Origin: Clostridia bacterium
GTDB taxonomy: Bacteria; Bacillota; Clostridia; Christensenellales; Borkfalkiaceae
NCBI GenBank assembly: GCA_900769565.1
Contig: CAAGHC010000030.1
Coordinates: 4,242 to 68,241, forward strand
Direction of reading: 5' to 3'
DNA length: 64,000 bases
How positions within the stretch are numbered: position 1 is the stretch's first letter; each line of letters begins with the position of its first letter. The position numbers and the translations under genes were made by a program. The notes below the pieces were generated by a model. The model was not told the origin of the DNA. It saw nothing but the letters and a program-made list of their open reading frames with translations, and ran no database searches. Below, piece by piece: positions 1-8,761 of the stretch.

Positions 1-358
1 TAATTTCCTTAACGAGCATTCCACGCCCTGAAATATCAAGTGCTGAAAGTATTAGCGCTTCGTCCATAGGAAGAATGGTAGAGCCGTAACGAACTATGCC
101 CTTTTTATCGCCAAGCGCTTGACAAACGGCTTGACCTAAACATATTCCTATATCTTCTACCGTGTGGTGATAATCAACGAAAGTGTCGCCCTTACATTTT
201 ACGGCAAGGTCAAATCTGCCGTGCTTTGCAAAAAGTGTAAGCATGTGGTCTAAAAAGCCACAGCCAGAGTCTATACTGCTATCGCCCTTGCCATCAAGGT
301 CGATTGAAAGAATTATATCGGTTTCCGCAGTCTTTCTTTTAATCTCTGATTTTCTCAT
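1..358 (-). CDS. hisB: Imidazoleglycerol-phosphate dehydratase, 5' part only
   Basis: HisB converts imidazole glycerol phosphate to imidazole acetol phosphate in histidine synthesis. Only about the first 119 codons are present; the gene runs off the left edge of the window. The translation starts [15 protein letters not shown] and shows the family's metal-binding segments: [20 protein letters not shown] (the FLDHM motif) and [10 protein letters not shown] (the HHxxED motif). ATG at 358 follows the hisC stop by one base, so the two are translationally coupled. It is the last visible gene of the operon that starts with hisR at 4702. Confidence 0.95.
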   Translation of the reverse strand, partial: MRKSEIKRKTAETDIILSIDLDGKGDSSIDSGCGFLDHMLTLFAKHGRFDLAVKCKGDTFVDYHHTVEDIGICLGQAVCQALGDKKGIVRYGSTILPMDEALILSALDISGRGMLVKEI

Positions 359-359
359 T

Positions 360-1421
360 TTATTTATCCTCCAAAATTTGCTTTACCGTTTCAATAAGCG
401 TTGACATTTGCGCCTTACTGCCTACGGTAATTCTGTTATAATCTTTAATTCGCTCTTGCTTAAAGTGACGAACTAAAATACCTTTTTCTTTTAATTTTAA
501 GTAAAGTTCTTCACCGCCTATACGTTCACTCTTACAGAATATAAAGTTTGCTAGCGACGGCGTACACTTAAAACCTAGTTTAACTAGTTCTTCCGTCGCC
601 CATTCCCTATTTTCAATAACGGCTTGCCTATTGTCGTTAAAATATTTATCGTCCTTAATAGAGCCTATCCCTGCCGACGCAGTCATGCGGTTTACGTTGT
701 AGGGATTGAGTGAGTATTTAATATTTACAAGGTCTGAAATAATACCTTTGCTAGCAATACCTACGCCCAGCCTTGCGCCAGCCATTGACCTTGATTTAGA
801 AAAGGTTTGGGTTACTAATAAGTTGTCGTATTTATCAATAAGCGATACGGCGCTTACCCCACCAAAATCTACGTACGCCTCGTCAATTACTACCACTCTT
901 TCTTTATTTGCCGATAAAAGTTTTTCCACTTCGGCAAGCGAAAGCGCTATTCCCGTCGGTGCGTTAGGGTTTGCAATAAACACCGTCGCTTTTTGGTTTA
1001 AGTAATCGTTGGCGTTAATCGTAAAATCTTCTTTTAACGGAATTTCCGAATAAGGCACGTTATTGATACTAGCAAACACTTTATAAAACCCGTAAGTAAT
1101 ATCGGGAAAAATTGCAGGCGTTGCCTTATCACAGTAGGCCATAAACGCAAAATTTAACACTTCATCCGAGCCGTTACCAACAATTATGTTTTCCGTACCC
1201 ACCCCGTAATACTCTGAAAGCGCTTTAGTTAAGTCTTTCAAGTCAGGGTCGGGATAAAGGTAAAGTTTTTGGGCTTGCTCGCTAGCAAGCTTGATTGCCG
1301 TCGGTGACGGTGGAAAGGGTGACTCGTTAGTATTTAGTTTTATATACTCTCTTTCCTTTGGTTGTTCGCCTGGTACGTACGGTACGAGCGAAGAAAATTT
1401 TTCACTAAAAAATTTACTCAT
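360..1421 (-). CDS. hisC: Histidinol-phosphate aminotransferase
   Basis: PLP-dependent class I/II aminotransferase that makes histidinol phosphate from imidazole acetol phosphate with glutamate as amino donor. Visible landmarks are [12 protein letters not shown] near the N-terminus, [11 protein letters not shown] in the middle, VIDEAYVDF, and [14 protein letters not shown], which holds the PLP lysine. The protein is about 353 aa, normal for the family. I chose ATG at 1421 (MSKFFSEKF) over an in-frame TTG at 1433, because the ATG lies just after the hisD stop at 1423 and has a GAAGAG site upstream. HisC enzymes of this type sometimes also act on aromatic keto acids. The downstream aromatic operon has no aminotransferase of its own, so a second role is possible but is inference. 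Confidence 0.96.
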   Translation of the reverse strand: MSKFFSEKFSSLVPYVPGEQPKEREYIKLNTNESPFPPSPTAIKLASEQAQKLYLYPDPDLKDLTKALSEYYGVGTENIIVGNGSDEVLNFAFMAYCDKATPAIFPDITYGFYKVFASINNVPYSEIPLKEDFTINANDYLNQKATVFIANPNAPTGIALSLAEVEKLLSANKERVVVIDEAYVDFGGVSAVSLIDKYDNLLVTQTFSKSRSMAGARLGVGIASKGIISDLVNIKYSLNPYNVNRMTASAGIGSIKDDKYFNDNRQAVIENREWATEELVKLGFKCTPSLANFIFCKSERIGGEELYLKLKEKGILVRHFKQERIKDYNRITVGSKAQMSTLIETVKQILEDK

Positions 1422-1422
1422 A

Positions 1423-2697
1423 CTACTCTTCAAATCTTATGGTTGCACTCTTTGCGTGTGCCGTAAGTCCTTCTTTTTTTGCAAAATAATCTACGTCTTT
1501 ATAAACCTTTTCAAGCGCCGTTTGGGTGTAAAAAGTAAATTGCGTTTTCTTTACGAAGTCGTCTACCGAAAGGGGGCTTGAAAATCTTGCCGTACCACTA
1601 GTCGGTAAGGTGTGGTTTGCACCCGATAGGTAATCACCTAAAGATTCAGGACAATACTTGCCCATGAAAACCGAGCCTGCGTGCTTAATTTTATCTAGGT
1701 AATCAAATGGATTATCCAAACATAACTCTAAATGTTCGGGCGCAATCTCGTTCGCCACGTCTATTGCTGTAGATAGGTCGTCGGTAACGATAATCTTTCC
1801 GTTATTGTCAATGGACGCTCTTGCAATATCCGCTCTTTCAAGTAAGGGAATTTGTCTTTCAATTTCCATTGCTACCTTTTTAGCAAACTCTTCACTATCG
1901 GTAACTAAAACTGCCGACGCAAGTTTATCGTGTTCTGCTTGAGAAAGTAGGTCTGCCGAGATATGCTTTTCGTTATTCGTATCGTCTGCAATAACCATAA
2001 TCTCGCTAGGGCCTGCAATCATATCGATTGAAACTACACCGAAAACCTGTTTTTTCGCCTCTGCCACGAAAGCGTTGCCTGGGCCGACTATCTTATCGAC
2101 TTTAGGCAAACTTTCCGTGCCGTAAGCGAGCCCTGCTACTGCTTGCGCCCCACCTACCTTATAAATTTCGTCCACACCGGCAACGAAAGCCGATGCCAAA
2201 ATTGCGGGGTTAATTTTTCCTTCCTTGTTCGGTGGGGTTACCATTACCACCTTATCGCAACCTGCAATCTTTGCAGGAATGGAATCCATTAGTACGGTAG
2301 ACGGATAGGTAGCCGTGCCACCCGGCACGTATAAACCGACCTTTTCAATAGGTATAACTTTTTGACCTAGAACTATACCGTCCTCGCCTTTAATAGTAAA
2401 TCCGTCACGAAGTTGATTTTTATGGAACGCCCTAATATTTTCCGTCGCCCTTTTAAGAACTTCTATAAACTCGGATTCAACGCTATTAACGGCATCTAAA
2501 ATTTCTTCTTTAGAAACTTTTAAGCATGAAAGTTTACAGCCGTCAAACTTTTCCGCATATTCGATTAGCGCCTTATCCCCGTTAGTTTTAACGTTATCTA
2601 TAATATCCGAAACGATAGACGCTACGTCAACCTTTGGCGAAACTCTAGCAAAAATTTCCGTGCTAGGTGTTTCACTCATTTTCATTATCTTAATCAT
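1423..2697 (-). CDS. hisD: Histidinol dehydrogenase
   Basis: Zinc enzyme that oxidises histidinol to histidine with two NAD+, the last step of the pathway. Recognisable blocks are VGLYVPGGTATYPSTVLM, KVGGAQAVAGLAYGTESLPKVDKIVGPGN, IDMIAGPSEIMVIAD, and the C-terminal HAGSVFMGKYCPESLGDYLSGANHTLPTSG. Zinc ligands expected from the family (Gln, His in SQAEHD, and Asp/His in the C-terminal block) are present. At 424 aa it is full length. ATG at 2697 overlaps the end of hisG by 8 bases, typical of coupled translation. A second in-frame ATG lies a few codons in (MKMSETPS), so the exact start is slightly uncertain. Confidence 0.97.
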   Translation of the reverse strand: MIKIMKMSETPSTEIFARVSPKVDVASIVSDIIDNVKTNGDKALIEYAEKFDGCKLSCLKVSKEEILDAVNSVESEFIEVLKRATENIRAFHKNQLRDGFTIKGEDGIVLGQKVIPIEKVGLYVPGGTATYPSTVLMDSIPAKIAGCDKVVMVTPPNKEGKINPAILASAFVAGVDEIYKVGGAQAVAGLAYGTESLPKVDKIVGPGNAFVAEAKKQVFGVVSIDMIAGPSEIMVIADDTNNEKHISADLLSQAEHDKLASAVLVTDSEEFAKKVAMEIERQIPLLERADIARASIDNNGKIIVTDDLSTAIDVANEIAPEHLELCLDNPFDYLDKIKHAGSVFMGKYCPESLGDYLSGANHTLPTSGTARFSSPLSVDDFVKKTQFTFYTQTALEKVYKDVDYFAKKEGLTAHAKSATIRFEE

Positions 2698-3322
2698 TTT
2701 TCACCTGCTCTTTAAGTTTAAGCATAACCTCTTCAATCTTATCGCCCTTAAACTTAAAACTTGCCTTGTTGGATATAAGCCTTGCGCTAATCGGGGTAAA
2801 TTTTTCCACCACTTCTAAATGGTTTTCCCTTAACGTTGCACCCGTTTCAACTATGTCCACTATTACGTCCGAAAGCCCTAAAATAGGCGCAAGTTCTATC
2901 GAGCCGTTTAAGTGTATAATATCTATTTCTCTGCCCTGTGATGCGTAATAATCCTTTGCTATATTCGTAAACTTGGTCGCAACTTTTAAAGTGCGTTTTC
3001 TATCGTCCTTAAAGTCTGCTTTTCCAGCAACAGCCATGTGGCACTTTCCCATATTAAGGTCTAAAAGTTCGTACACGTCAGGGCGGTATTCTAGTAAAAT
3101 ATCCTTACCTGCAACGCCTATGTCGGCAGCACCACGCTCTACGTAAATAGCAACGTCAGACGGTTTTACCCAAAAATATCTTACGCCCTTTTCGAGATTT
3201 TCAAATATAAGTTTTCTATTGTTCTCTTTGATGGACGGGCACTCAAAACCCGCCTTTTCAAACATGTCGTAAACCTTTTCGCCAAGCCTTCCTTTAGGAA
3301 GTGCAACGTTCAACATTTTCAT
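2690..3322 (-). CDS. hisG: ATP phosphoribosyltransferase, short catalytic form
   Basis: First enzyme of histidine synthesis, joining ATP and PRPP. At 210 aa it is the short form (HisGS), which lacks the C-terminal histidine-binding domain and works only in a hetero-octamer with HisZ. hisZ is encoded directly upstream, overlapping by an ATGA junction. Visible motifs are ALPKGRLGEKVYDMF at the start, DIGVAGKDILLEY, and the PRPP-binding loop DIVETGATLRENHLEV. Feedback inhibition by histidine is therefore expected to act through HisZ; this is family knowledge, not visible here. Confidence 0.97.
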   Translation of the reverse strand: MKMLNVALPKGRLGEKVYDMFEKAGFECPSIKENNRKLIFENLEKGVRYFWVKPSDVAIYVERGAADIGVAGKDILLEYRPDVYELLDLNMGKCHMAVAGKADFKDDRKRTLKVATKFTNIAKDYYASQGREIDIIHLNGSIELAPILGLSDVIVDIVETGATLRENHLEVVEKFTPISARLISNKASFKFKGDKIEEVMLKLKEQVKND

Positions 3323-4422
3323 ACGTTTACCCCCTTCGTCAAGTCAACTAATTCTTTGTATTTAAGTTTACTAGGAATAGACTTTAACGCTATGACCGTA
3401 CGTCCTTCGCCTGCAAACTTTTCAACCATGGCAGACACCGTATTAACTGCGCAGTTTTTATCGTACAATACCACGCAATCCACGTCGTAATCTTCTTCCA
3501 CCGTGTCGCCAAGCGAATCAAGATAAACGGCAAATCCTATAGCGCCCGAATTTTTGCCTAACTTTTTCATAAGATTATCGTACTCGCCACCCGATAGAAT
3601 ACTGCTAGGTATTCCGCTGACGAAACCTTTGAACACTATACCGTTATAATAGCCCATGTCGTTTACGACTGAAAAATCTATCCTGACTTTATCGTTAAGC
3701 CCCATACGGTCAAGTTCGCCAACCACCGATAAAAGTTGCTCGATACCGTTAGTTGCCTTTTGGTTAACCTTAAACCCTTCAAGGTCGGCTTTTACAGAGT
3801 TCAATTTTCCGTAAACGGTAACGAGTTTTTTAACCAACTCTTTTTTACACTCTTCCACCTTTTCGCAGTCACATATAGTTTCAACTGCTTGCACGTTCTT
3901 TTCGCCAAGTGCGACCAAAACGTTTTTAGCACCCGTTTGCGATAGCCCCGCATATTCTAAAACGCCCGAAATAACGCCCATGTGCGATAGGTCTAAAACA
4001 CATTCGCTAGTTATACTGTCAAGGCTCTTAACGGCAAGCGACAATACTTCAGTAATTTGATAATCGTCAATATCGCCTTGGCATTCTAAACCAACCTGCA
4101 TGATTTCCTTAAACGAACGAGTTCCCTTACTTGCACGGTAAACGTTTTCGTTATAGAAAACTTTTTTAACCGTATCAGGTGCGTCCTTTCCGTTTTTAAT
4201 AATTGAAAGGGTAACGTCCGGCTTTAACGCCATGAGTTTTCCGTCCGTATCGGTAAAGGTTATAACGTTTTCCGAAACTAAAAATTCCTTATTCTTAACG
4301 TAAAGGTCGTATTCTTCAAACTTGCTCATTTTATACTGCGAATAGCCGTACGCACGATATAACGCACGCAAGGTGTATACCGCACGCTCGTCCCTATTTA
4401 ATACCTTAATAAAATCAGTCAT
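3319..4422 (-). CDS. hisZ: ATP phosphoribosyltransferase regulatory subunit
   Basis: HisZ is a catalytically inactive paralogue of histidyl-tRNA synthetase that activates short HisG and carries feedback control. The class II synthetase-like core is visible in RDERAVYTLRALYRAYGYSQYKMSKFEEYDLYV, FTDTDGKLMALKPDVTLSI (motif 2-like) and GIPSSILSGGEYDNLMKKLG (motif 3-like). There is no anticodon-binding domain. A GTG at 4455 would extend the protein by 11 residues and overlap hisR by 41 bases. I prefer ATG at 4422, which has a clear GGAGAAAAGG site and overlaps the hisR stop by 8 bases. The resulting protein is about 367 aa. Confidence 0.93.
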   Translation of the reverse strand: MTDFIKVLNRDERAVYTLRALYRAYGYSQYKMSKFEEYDLYVKNKEFLVSENVITFTDTDGKLMALKPDVTLSIIKNGKDAPDTVKKVFYNENVYRASKGTRSFKEIMQVGLECQGDIDDYQITEVLSLAVKSLDSITSECVLDLSHMGVISGVLEYAGLSQTGAKNVLVALGEKNVQAVETICDCEKVEECKKELVKKLVTVYGKLNSVKADLEGFKVNQKATNGIEQLLSVVGELDRMGLNDKVRIDFSVVNDMGYYNGIVFKGFVSGIPSSILSGGEYDNLMKKLGKNSGAIGFAVYLDSLGDTVEEDYDVDCVVLYDKNCAVNTVSAMVEKFAGEGRTVIALKSIPSKLKYKELVDLTKGVNV

Positions 4423-4702
4423 TTTCCTTTTCTCCAATAACGCTTTTATATCCACCCTTGCCGTATACCAAGCACTTGTTTACCCTGCTAATCGTAGCCG
4501 TGCTAGCACCCGTCGCTTTGGAAATTTCTTGATAATTCTTTCCCTTGCTCAAAAGTTTAGCAACTTCTAACCTTTGGGTCATATCTTGCAATTCCTTAAT
4601 AGTGCAAACGTCTTCAAAAAAATTCCTGCAGTCTTTTATATCGTCTAATTTTAACACAGCCTCAAACAATTCGTCAAACGCCTTAATAGAAAAATTTTCC
4701 AT
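4415..4702 (-). CDS. hisR: YerC/HisR-type TrpR-family repressor, predicted histidine regulator
   Basis: A 95-aa helix-turn-helix protein of the TrpR/YerC family. It has an N-terminal helical dimer part (KAFDELFEAVLKLDDIKDCRNFFEDVCTIKELQDMTQRL) and a C-terminal HTH (EVAKLLSKGKNYQEISKATGASTATISRVNKCL). YerC-type proteins of Bacillota that precede his genes have been described as histidine-responsive repressors (HisR). Its position as first gene of the his operon, with its own strong promoter, fits autoregulation of the whole operon. ATG at 4702 is preceded by AAGGAAG. The symbol rests on family and context; the ligand is inferred. Confidence 0.88.
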   Translation of the reverse strand: MENFSIKAFDELFEAVLKLDDIKDCRNFFEDVCTIKELQDMTQRLEVAKLLSKGKNYQEISKATGASTATISRVNKCLVYGKGGYKSVIGEKEND

Positions 4703-4732
4703 AAAACACTTCCTTAACTTTAACTCTTTAAC

Positions 4733-4761
4733 ATTTTAGCACGGTAAAGTGATAAAGTCAA
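4733..4761 (-). promoter_or_regulatory. Promoter of the hisR-his operon
   Basis: On the minus strand TTGACT (4761-4756) and TAAAAT (4738-4733) are 17 bases apart. The spacer and -10 hold an imperfect dyad of the form TTTA-N6-TAAA, which is a candidate HisR operator. The promoter is seen directly; the operator is inference. Confidence 0.75.
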
Positions 4762-4831
4762 CCGTTTGAAATGGTTGTTTTTTAGGATTTTAAATTATTT
4801 TTCGCATAGATACTTGCTATTAGCGTTGCCT

Positions 4832-4859
4832 AAAAGGAAAACCGCCCTTTCGAGCGGTT
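4832..4859 (-). terminator. Terminator after aroQ
   Basis: Reading on the minus strand, AACCGCTC-GAAA-GGGCGGTT forms a compact GNRA-capped hairpin followed by TTCCTTTT. It closes the aromatic operon and separates it from the his promoter. Confidence 0.8.
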
Positions 4860-4869
4860 ATATTAGTTA

Positions 4870-5298
4870 CTATTTTAAGTTTATAATTTTATCAATCGCA
4901 TCTAGGTAACCGTCAAAGCCTTTACCTGAAACGGTTGCAAAAGCAAATTCTCTAACGAAAGAAATTTTTCTATAGTCTTCTCTATTATCCACGTCGGTGA
5001 TATGTACTTCACAAGTGGGAATATCCACCGATTTTAGCGCATCTAAAATAGCAATGCTAGTGTGAGTATACGCACCGGGGTTTATTACTATCCCGTTGTA
5101 TTTTCCGTAAGCCTTTTGGATTGCCGAAACAATTTCGCCTTCACAATTTGATTGAAAACACTTAACTTTTACTTTTTTTGACTTGCAATAGTCTTTTATC
5201 AATTTTATCAAAGACTTATAGTCCTTGTCGCCGTAAAGATTTTTTTCACGAACGCCAAGCATATTAAGGTTTGCTCCGTTTATAACGAGAATTTTCAT
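4870..5298 (-). CDS. aroQ: 3-dehydroquinate dehydratase, type II
   Basis: Dehydrates 3-dehydroquinate to 3-dehydroshikimate, step 3 of the shikimate pathway. The 142-aa length and the motifs are those of the dodecameric type II enzyme: INGANLNMLGVREKNLYG at the start (with the catalytic Tyr in the lid region), FQSNCEGEIVSAIQKA, VINPGAYTHTSIAILDAL, and the C-terminal EVHITDVDNREDYRKISF with the active-site His and Arg. ATG at 5298 overlaps the aroEK stop by ATGA. It is the last gene of the aromatic operon. Confidence 0.97.
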   Translation of the reverse strand: MKILVINGANLNMLGVREKNLYGDKDYKSLIKLIKDYCKSKKVKVKCFQSNCEGEIVSAIQKAYGKYNGIVINPGAYTHTSIAILDALKSVDIPTCEVHITDVDNREDYRKISFVREFAFATVSGKGFDGYLDAIDKIINLK

Positions 5299-6512
5299 AA
5301 TTTTTCCATCACTCCTTCTACAGTTTGTTCTATGCCCTTATCGTTTGAAACGGTATAGTCTGCAAATTTAACGTACAGCGGTTTTCTTTCTTTATATAAT
5401 TTCTCAACCGCATCTGCATCTTTATACAACGGTCGTCCACCCGTTGCAAGATTTTTTAAATCTCTTTGTAAATTAAAAATTATTCCGTTTTGCTTTAACG
5501 GTCGATAGTTGGCAAAATCTTTTACTATTCCACCACCCGTCGCTATCACTAGCCCTTTAAGTTTACCTATCTCGCTTATAACCGTTCTTTCAATTTCTCT
5601 AAAATACTCTTCTCCACTTTCAGCAAAAATAGTTGGTATATCACGCCCGTCACGAATAATTATTTGCTCGTCCGTATCAATAAATTCTCTATCAAGCCTT
5701 TTAGCAATCTCACGACCTATCGTGCTTTTCCCTGCGCCTGCCATGCCTATTAAAACGACGTTCAAGGTTTCGCTTTCTATTTCTTTTATAACCTTTTCTA
5801 TTACGCTATCGTCATTTTTTTGATTAAGGAAAATTTCCGTAGCGTACTTTGCTTGCGCAACTAACATAGGCAGACCGTTAGTAAACTTAACGCCCAAATC
5901 TTTAGCGTCAAACAACAGTTTGGTCATGGCTGGGTTATAAATAGCGTCTACCACGCCTTCAAGGTCTAGAAAAACCTTTAAATCTATCGGCGACTCACCG
6001 ACTAAAGGATACATTCCAACGGGGGTAGTGTTGATTATAATTTGAGCGTCCTTTTGCTCAAAATAATTGCCGTAATTTACCTTGCCTTGCCTTGAAACGG
6101 TAACGATTTTTTTAGCCCCGTTATGCTTGCAAACAGCCGTTGCCGTATTAGCCGTTCCACCCGTGCCTAAAATTAAAACGTTTTTATCTTTAACGTTAAT
6201 TTTTGCGCGCGAAAGCATATAGCACATACCGTCAAAGTCGGTATTATACCCTATTAACCCACCCCCGCGCTTAATAACGGTGTTTACAGCACCTATACTC
6301 GTTGCCTTTTCATCTATGCTATCAAGGTAGGGCATTATTTCTTTTTTGTAAGGAATAGTAACGTTAAAGCCGGTAACGTCGGTAGCGATAAAATCTTTTA
6401 TTTCTTCGCTTTCAAGTTCATAAAGTTCATAAGAATAGTCGCCCAACTTTTGATGAATGATTTTACTATAACTGTGCTTTAAGGTCTTTCCTATAAGTCC
6501 AAATTTTTCCAC
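5295..6512 (-). CDS. aroEK: Fused shikimate dehydrogenase - shikimate kinase
   Basis: One 405-aa reading frame holds two enzymes. Residues 1-240 are shikimate 5-dehydrogenase: FGLIGKTLKHSYSKIIHQ, VTIPYKKEIMPYLD with the catalytic Lys, GYNTDFDGM, and the NADP fold GTGGTANTATAV followed by VSRQGK. Residues 250-405 are shikimate kinase: Walker A GMAGAGKSTIG, FIDTDEQI, YFREIERTVI, IATGGGIV, and GGRPLY of the lid. The two catalyse consecutive steps (dehydroshikimate to shikimate to shikimate 3-phosphate), so the fusion joins neighbouring reactions. Both halves keep their key residues. GTG at 6512 is the most likely start, after AAGGGTG; the gene lies 11 bases behind pheA. Confidence 0.95.
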   Translation of the reverse strand: MEKFGLIGKTLKHSYSKIIHQKLGDYSYELYELESEEIKDFIATDVTGFNVTIPYKKEIMPYLDSIDEKATSIGAVNTVIKRGGGLIGYNTDFDGMCYMLSRAKINVKDKNVLILGTGGTANTATAVCKHNGAKKIVTVSRQGKVNYGNYFEQKDAQIIINTTPVGMYPLVGESPIDLKVFLDLEGVVDAIYNPAMTKLLFDAKDLGVKFTNGLPMLVAQAKYATEIFLNQKNDDSVIEKVIKEIESETLNVVLIGMAGAGKSTIGREIAKRLDREFIDTDEQIIIRDGRDIPTIFAESGEEYFREIERTVISEIGKLKGLVIATGGGIVKDFANYRPLKQNGIIFNLQRDLKNLATGGRPLYKDADAVEKLYKERKPLYVKFADYTVSNDKGIEQTVEGVMEKL

Positions 6513-6523
6513 TTTTTACACCC

Positions 6524-7666
6524 TTAAATTATTTCACCGTAAGCACCTAAAAAGGTGAATTGTTCGGTAGAATTATCAAGTTCGGACAATAAGTTTTGTA
6601 CGCTTTTATCCTTTATATTGCACTCAAAATCGAAGTAGAACATAAACTCGAACGACGAGCCGACTATCGGTCTTGATTCAAGTTTAGTAAGGTTTATTCC
6701 TGCAAATGCAAACTTTGACAAAAGTTTATTCAAACTACCCGGCGTATTTTGGGGTAGCGTGGTCATGATGCTAATTTTTTTAGCGTCACCGTAAAATTCC
6801 ATTTCTTTGGCAATAAGAATAAAACGGGTGTAGTTGTTGTTAGAATCTTGAACGTTGGTTTCAATTAGTTTTAAACCGTAAAGGTCGGCGCACTCTCTAG
6901 ATGCAATTGCACCTATATCCGTCCTACCACTTTCAGCAACCGTTTTTGCCGCAAGCGCCGTATTAGCGCAAGCAGTTACTTTAACGCCTAATTTTTCAAG
7001 GTAATCTTTACATTGACCGATTGCTTGCTCGTGCGTGAATATTTCCTTTATATCGCTTAAACTAGAATCCTTGTTTGCAATTAAGTTGTGCACGATAGGT
7101 AGCCTTATACTTCTAACGATATAGAACTTATGCTTTTTCATAAGGTCGTAAACTTGGTTTACCGAACCTGCCGAACTATTCTCTATGGGCAAAACACCGT
7201 ACTTACAAAAACCCTTTTCTACCGCTTGGAAAACGCCTTCAAAATTCTTAAAGTAGGTTATATCGGCAATCTCGAAAAGCCTATCCGTTGCAATACCAGA
7301 ATACGCACCCGTTACGCCTTGACAAGCAACTTTCGCCTTTACGGGGAAAGTTTTGTTACCCTTTTCAAGCGCACCTTTAATTAAATCTGCAACGCCCGAA
7401 GAGTATTCGGAATTTACCGTTTGGTAAGCCTTGCTCGTTTCAAAAAGAGTTTCAAAAACTCTTTTTAAGTATACTTGTTTATCTTCGTCCACTTTGTCCG
7501 AAACACGTATTAAAATTTTCTTTTCACGCTCGGGGTCGTCAACGGCTTTCCCACTTTCCTTTTTCGCCAAAACAACTTGTTTAACAAGTTCCATTCTCTC
7601 GTTGTATAGGATTGCTATTTGGTCGTCAACCTCGTTTATTTGCTCTCTAATCTTTTCTAAATCCAT
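6524..7666 (-). CDS. pheA: Bifunctional chorismate mutase / prephenate dehydratase
   Basis: Makes phenylpyruvate from chorismate via prephenate. Residues 1-85 are an AroQ-type chorismate mutase (LEKIREQINEVDDQIAILYNERMELVKQVVLAKKESG, with DPEREKKIL). Residues 105-290 are prephenate dehydratase: VACQGVTGAYSGIATDRLF, GVLPIENSSAGSVNQVYDLM, and DSNNNYTRFILIAKE with the catalytic Thr. Residues 295-380 are a C-terminal ACT domain that would bind phenylalanine (NTPGSLNKLLSKFAFAGINLTKLESRPI, the ESRP motif). ATG at 7666 follows AGGTGA; a GTG at 7675 lies inside that ribosome site and is less likely. About 380 aa, full length. Confidence 0.95.
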   Translation of the reverse strand: MDLEKIREQINEVDDQIAILYNERMELVKQVVLAKKESGKAVDDPEREKKILIRVSDKVDEDKQVYLKRVFETLFETSKAYQTVNSEYSSGVADLIKGALEKGNKTFPVKAKVACQGVTGAYSGIATDRLFEIADITYFKNFEGVFQAVEKGFCKYGVLPIENSSAGSVNQVYDLMKKHKFYIVRSIRLPIVHNLIANKDSSLSDIKEIFTHEQAIGQCKDYLEKLGVKVTACANTALAAKTVAESGRTDIGAIASRECADLYGLKLIETNVQDSNNNYTRFILIAKEMEFYGDAKKISIMTTLPQNTPGSLNKLLSKFAFAGINLTKLESRPIVGSSFEFMFYFDFECNIKDKSVQNLLSELDNSTEQFTFLGAYGEII

Positions 7667-7675
7667 TTTAATCAC

Positions 7676-8761
7676 CTACTGAATTAAATCATAAATTGCT
7701 ATCGCCGTAATAGCCTCGATTACGGGTACGGCTCTAGGTACTATACAAGCGTCGTGTCGCCCAGAAACGCAAAGTTTTACGTTCGTTCTTTTATTTAAGT
7801 CCACGGTATCTTGCTCTTTTGCAATAGACGGAGTGGGTTTAACGGCTACCCTAAATGTTATAGGCATTCCGTTTGCCATGCCACCGTTAATACCACCGTT
7901 GTTGTTAGTTTTAGTCTTTACTTTATCACCGTCGTAATAAAACGGGTCGTTGGCAATACTGCCGTTCATACTGCAAAAATCAAACCCTGCGCCAAACTCA
8001 ATACCCTTAACGGCAGGAACGGCGAACGCTAAATGCGATATAACGCTTTCTATACTGTCAAACATGTATTCGCCCGTGCCTACGGGAACGCCCGTAACCA
8101 CGCACTCTATCGCCCCACCAACCGAGTCAAGGCTAACCCTTGCCCGTTCAATTTCATTGAGTAATCTTTGTTTGTCGTTAACGTCTAGCACGGGAAATTC
8201 CAAATCAAGTTTAGCAAAATCAAAACTCTCAACGTCTATATCTCGGTAAGACTTTGCCTTTTCTTTACCTATGCTAGATAAGTATGCGTTTATTTTAATT
8301 CCCTTTTTTTCAAGCAGTTGTTTACATATCCCACCTGCGATACAAATAGGTGCGGTAAGCCTACCGGAAAATTTTCCGCCACCACGATAATCAAAGCCGT
8401 CACCGTACTTAGTCCACGCAACGAAGTCAGCGTGCGACGGGCGTGGAATTTTAACCGTGTTTTGGTAATCTTGACTACGCATTCCGTTGTTCTTTATAAC
8501 TGCACGATACTCGCCTTTTATCTTGCCGTCCAAAAGCCCGTTAGTGACTTCCACCCTATCGTCTTCCTTTCTCGTTGTAGAATATGCGCTCTTTTTAGGT
8601 TTTCTTCTGTCTAAAAATTTTTGCAAGTCTTCTTGGTCGTAACTTTGGTTATCAAGCCCCGTCACCGTTACGCCTATCTCTTCAGCGTGCGACGCACCGA
8701 ATACCGATAACTTTAATCGTTTACCATTATAGACCGAAGTATTGTTGTCGTTAAAATTCAT
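7676..8761 (-). CDS. aroC: Chorismate synthase
   Basis: Converts EPSP to chorismate with reduced FMN as catalyst. Motifs seen: GASHAEEIGVTVTGL (the family usually has GxSHG; the Gly after SH is Ala-Glu here), RRKPKKSAYSTTRKEDDRVEV, RPSHADFVAWTKYGDGFDYRGGGKFSGRLTAP, GGAIECVVTGVPVGTGE, NNNGGINGGMANGMPI and GRHDACIVPRAVPVIEA. The 361-aa protein keeps all three family signatures. ATG at 8761 overlaps aroA by 11 bases and follows a GGGGGGAA site. The start of the protein (MNFNDNNTSVYNGKRLK) is a few residues longer than usual. Confidence 0.95.
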   Translation of the reverse strand: MNFNDNNTSVYNGKRLKLSVFGASHAEEIGVTVTGLDNQSYDQEDLQKFLDRRKPKKSAYSTTRKEDDRVEVTNGLLDGKIKGEYRAVIKNNGMRSQDYQNTVKIPRPSHADFVAWTKYGDGFDYRGGGKFSGRLTAPICIAGGICKQLLEKKGIKINAYLSSIGKEKAKSYRDIDVESFDFAKLDLEFPVLDVNDKQRLLNEIERARVSLDSVGGAIECVVTGVPVGTGEYMFDSIESVISHLAFAVPAVKGIEFGAGFDFCSMNGSIANDPFYYDGDKVKTKTNNNGGINGGMANGMPITFRVAVKPTPSIAKEQDTVDLNKRTNVKLCVSGRHDACIVPRAVPVIEAITAIAIYDLIQ

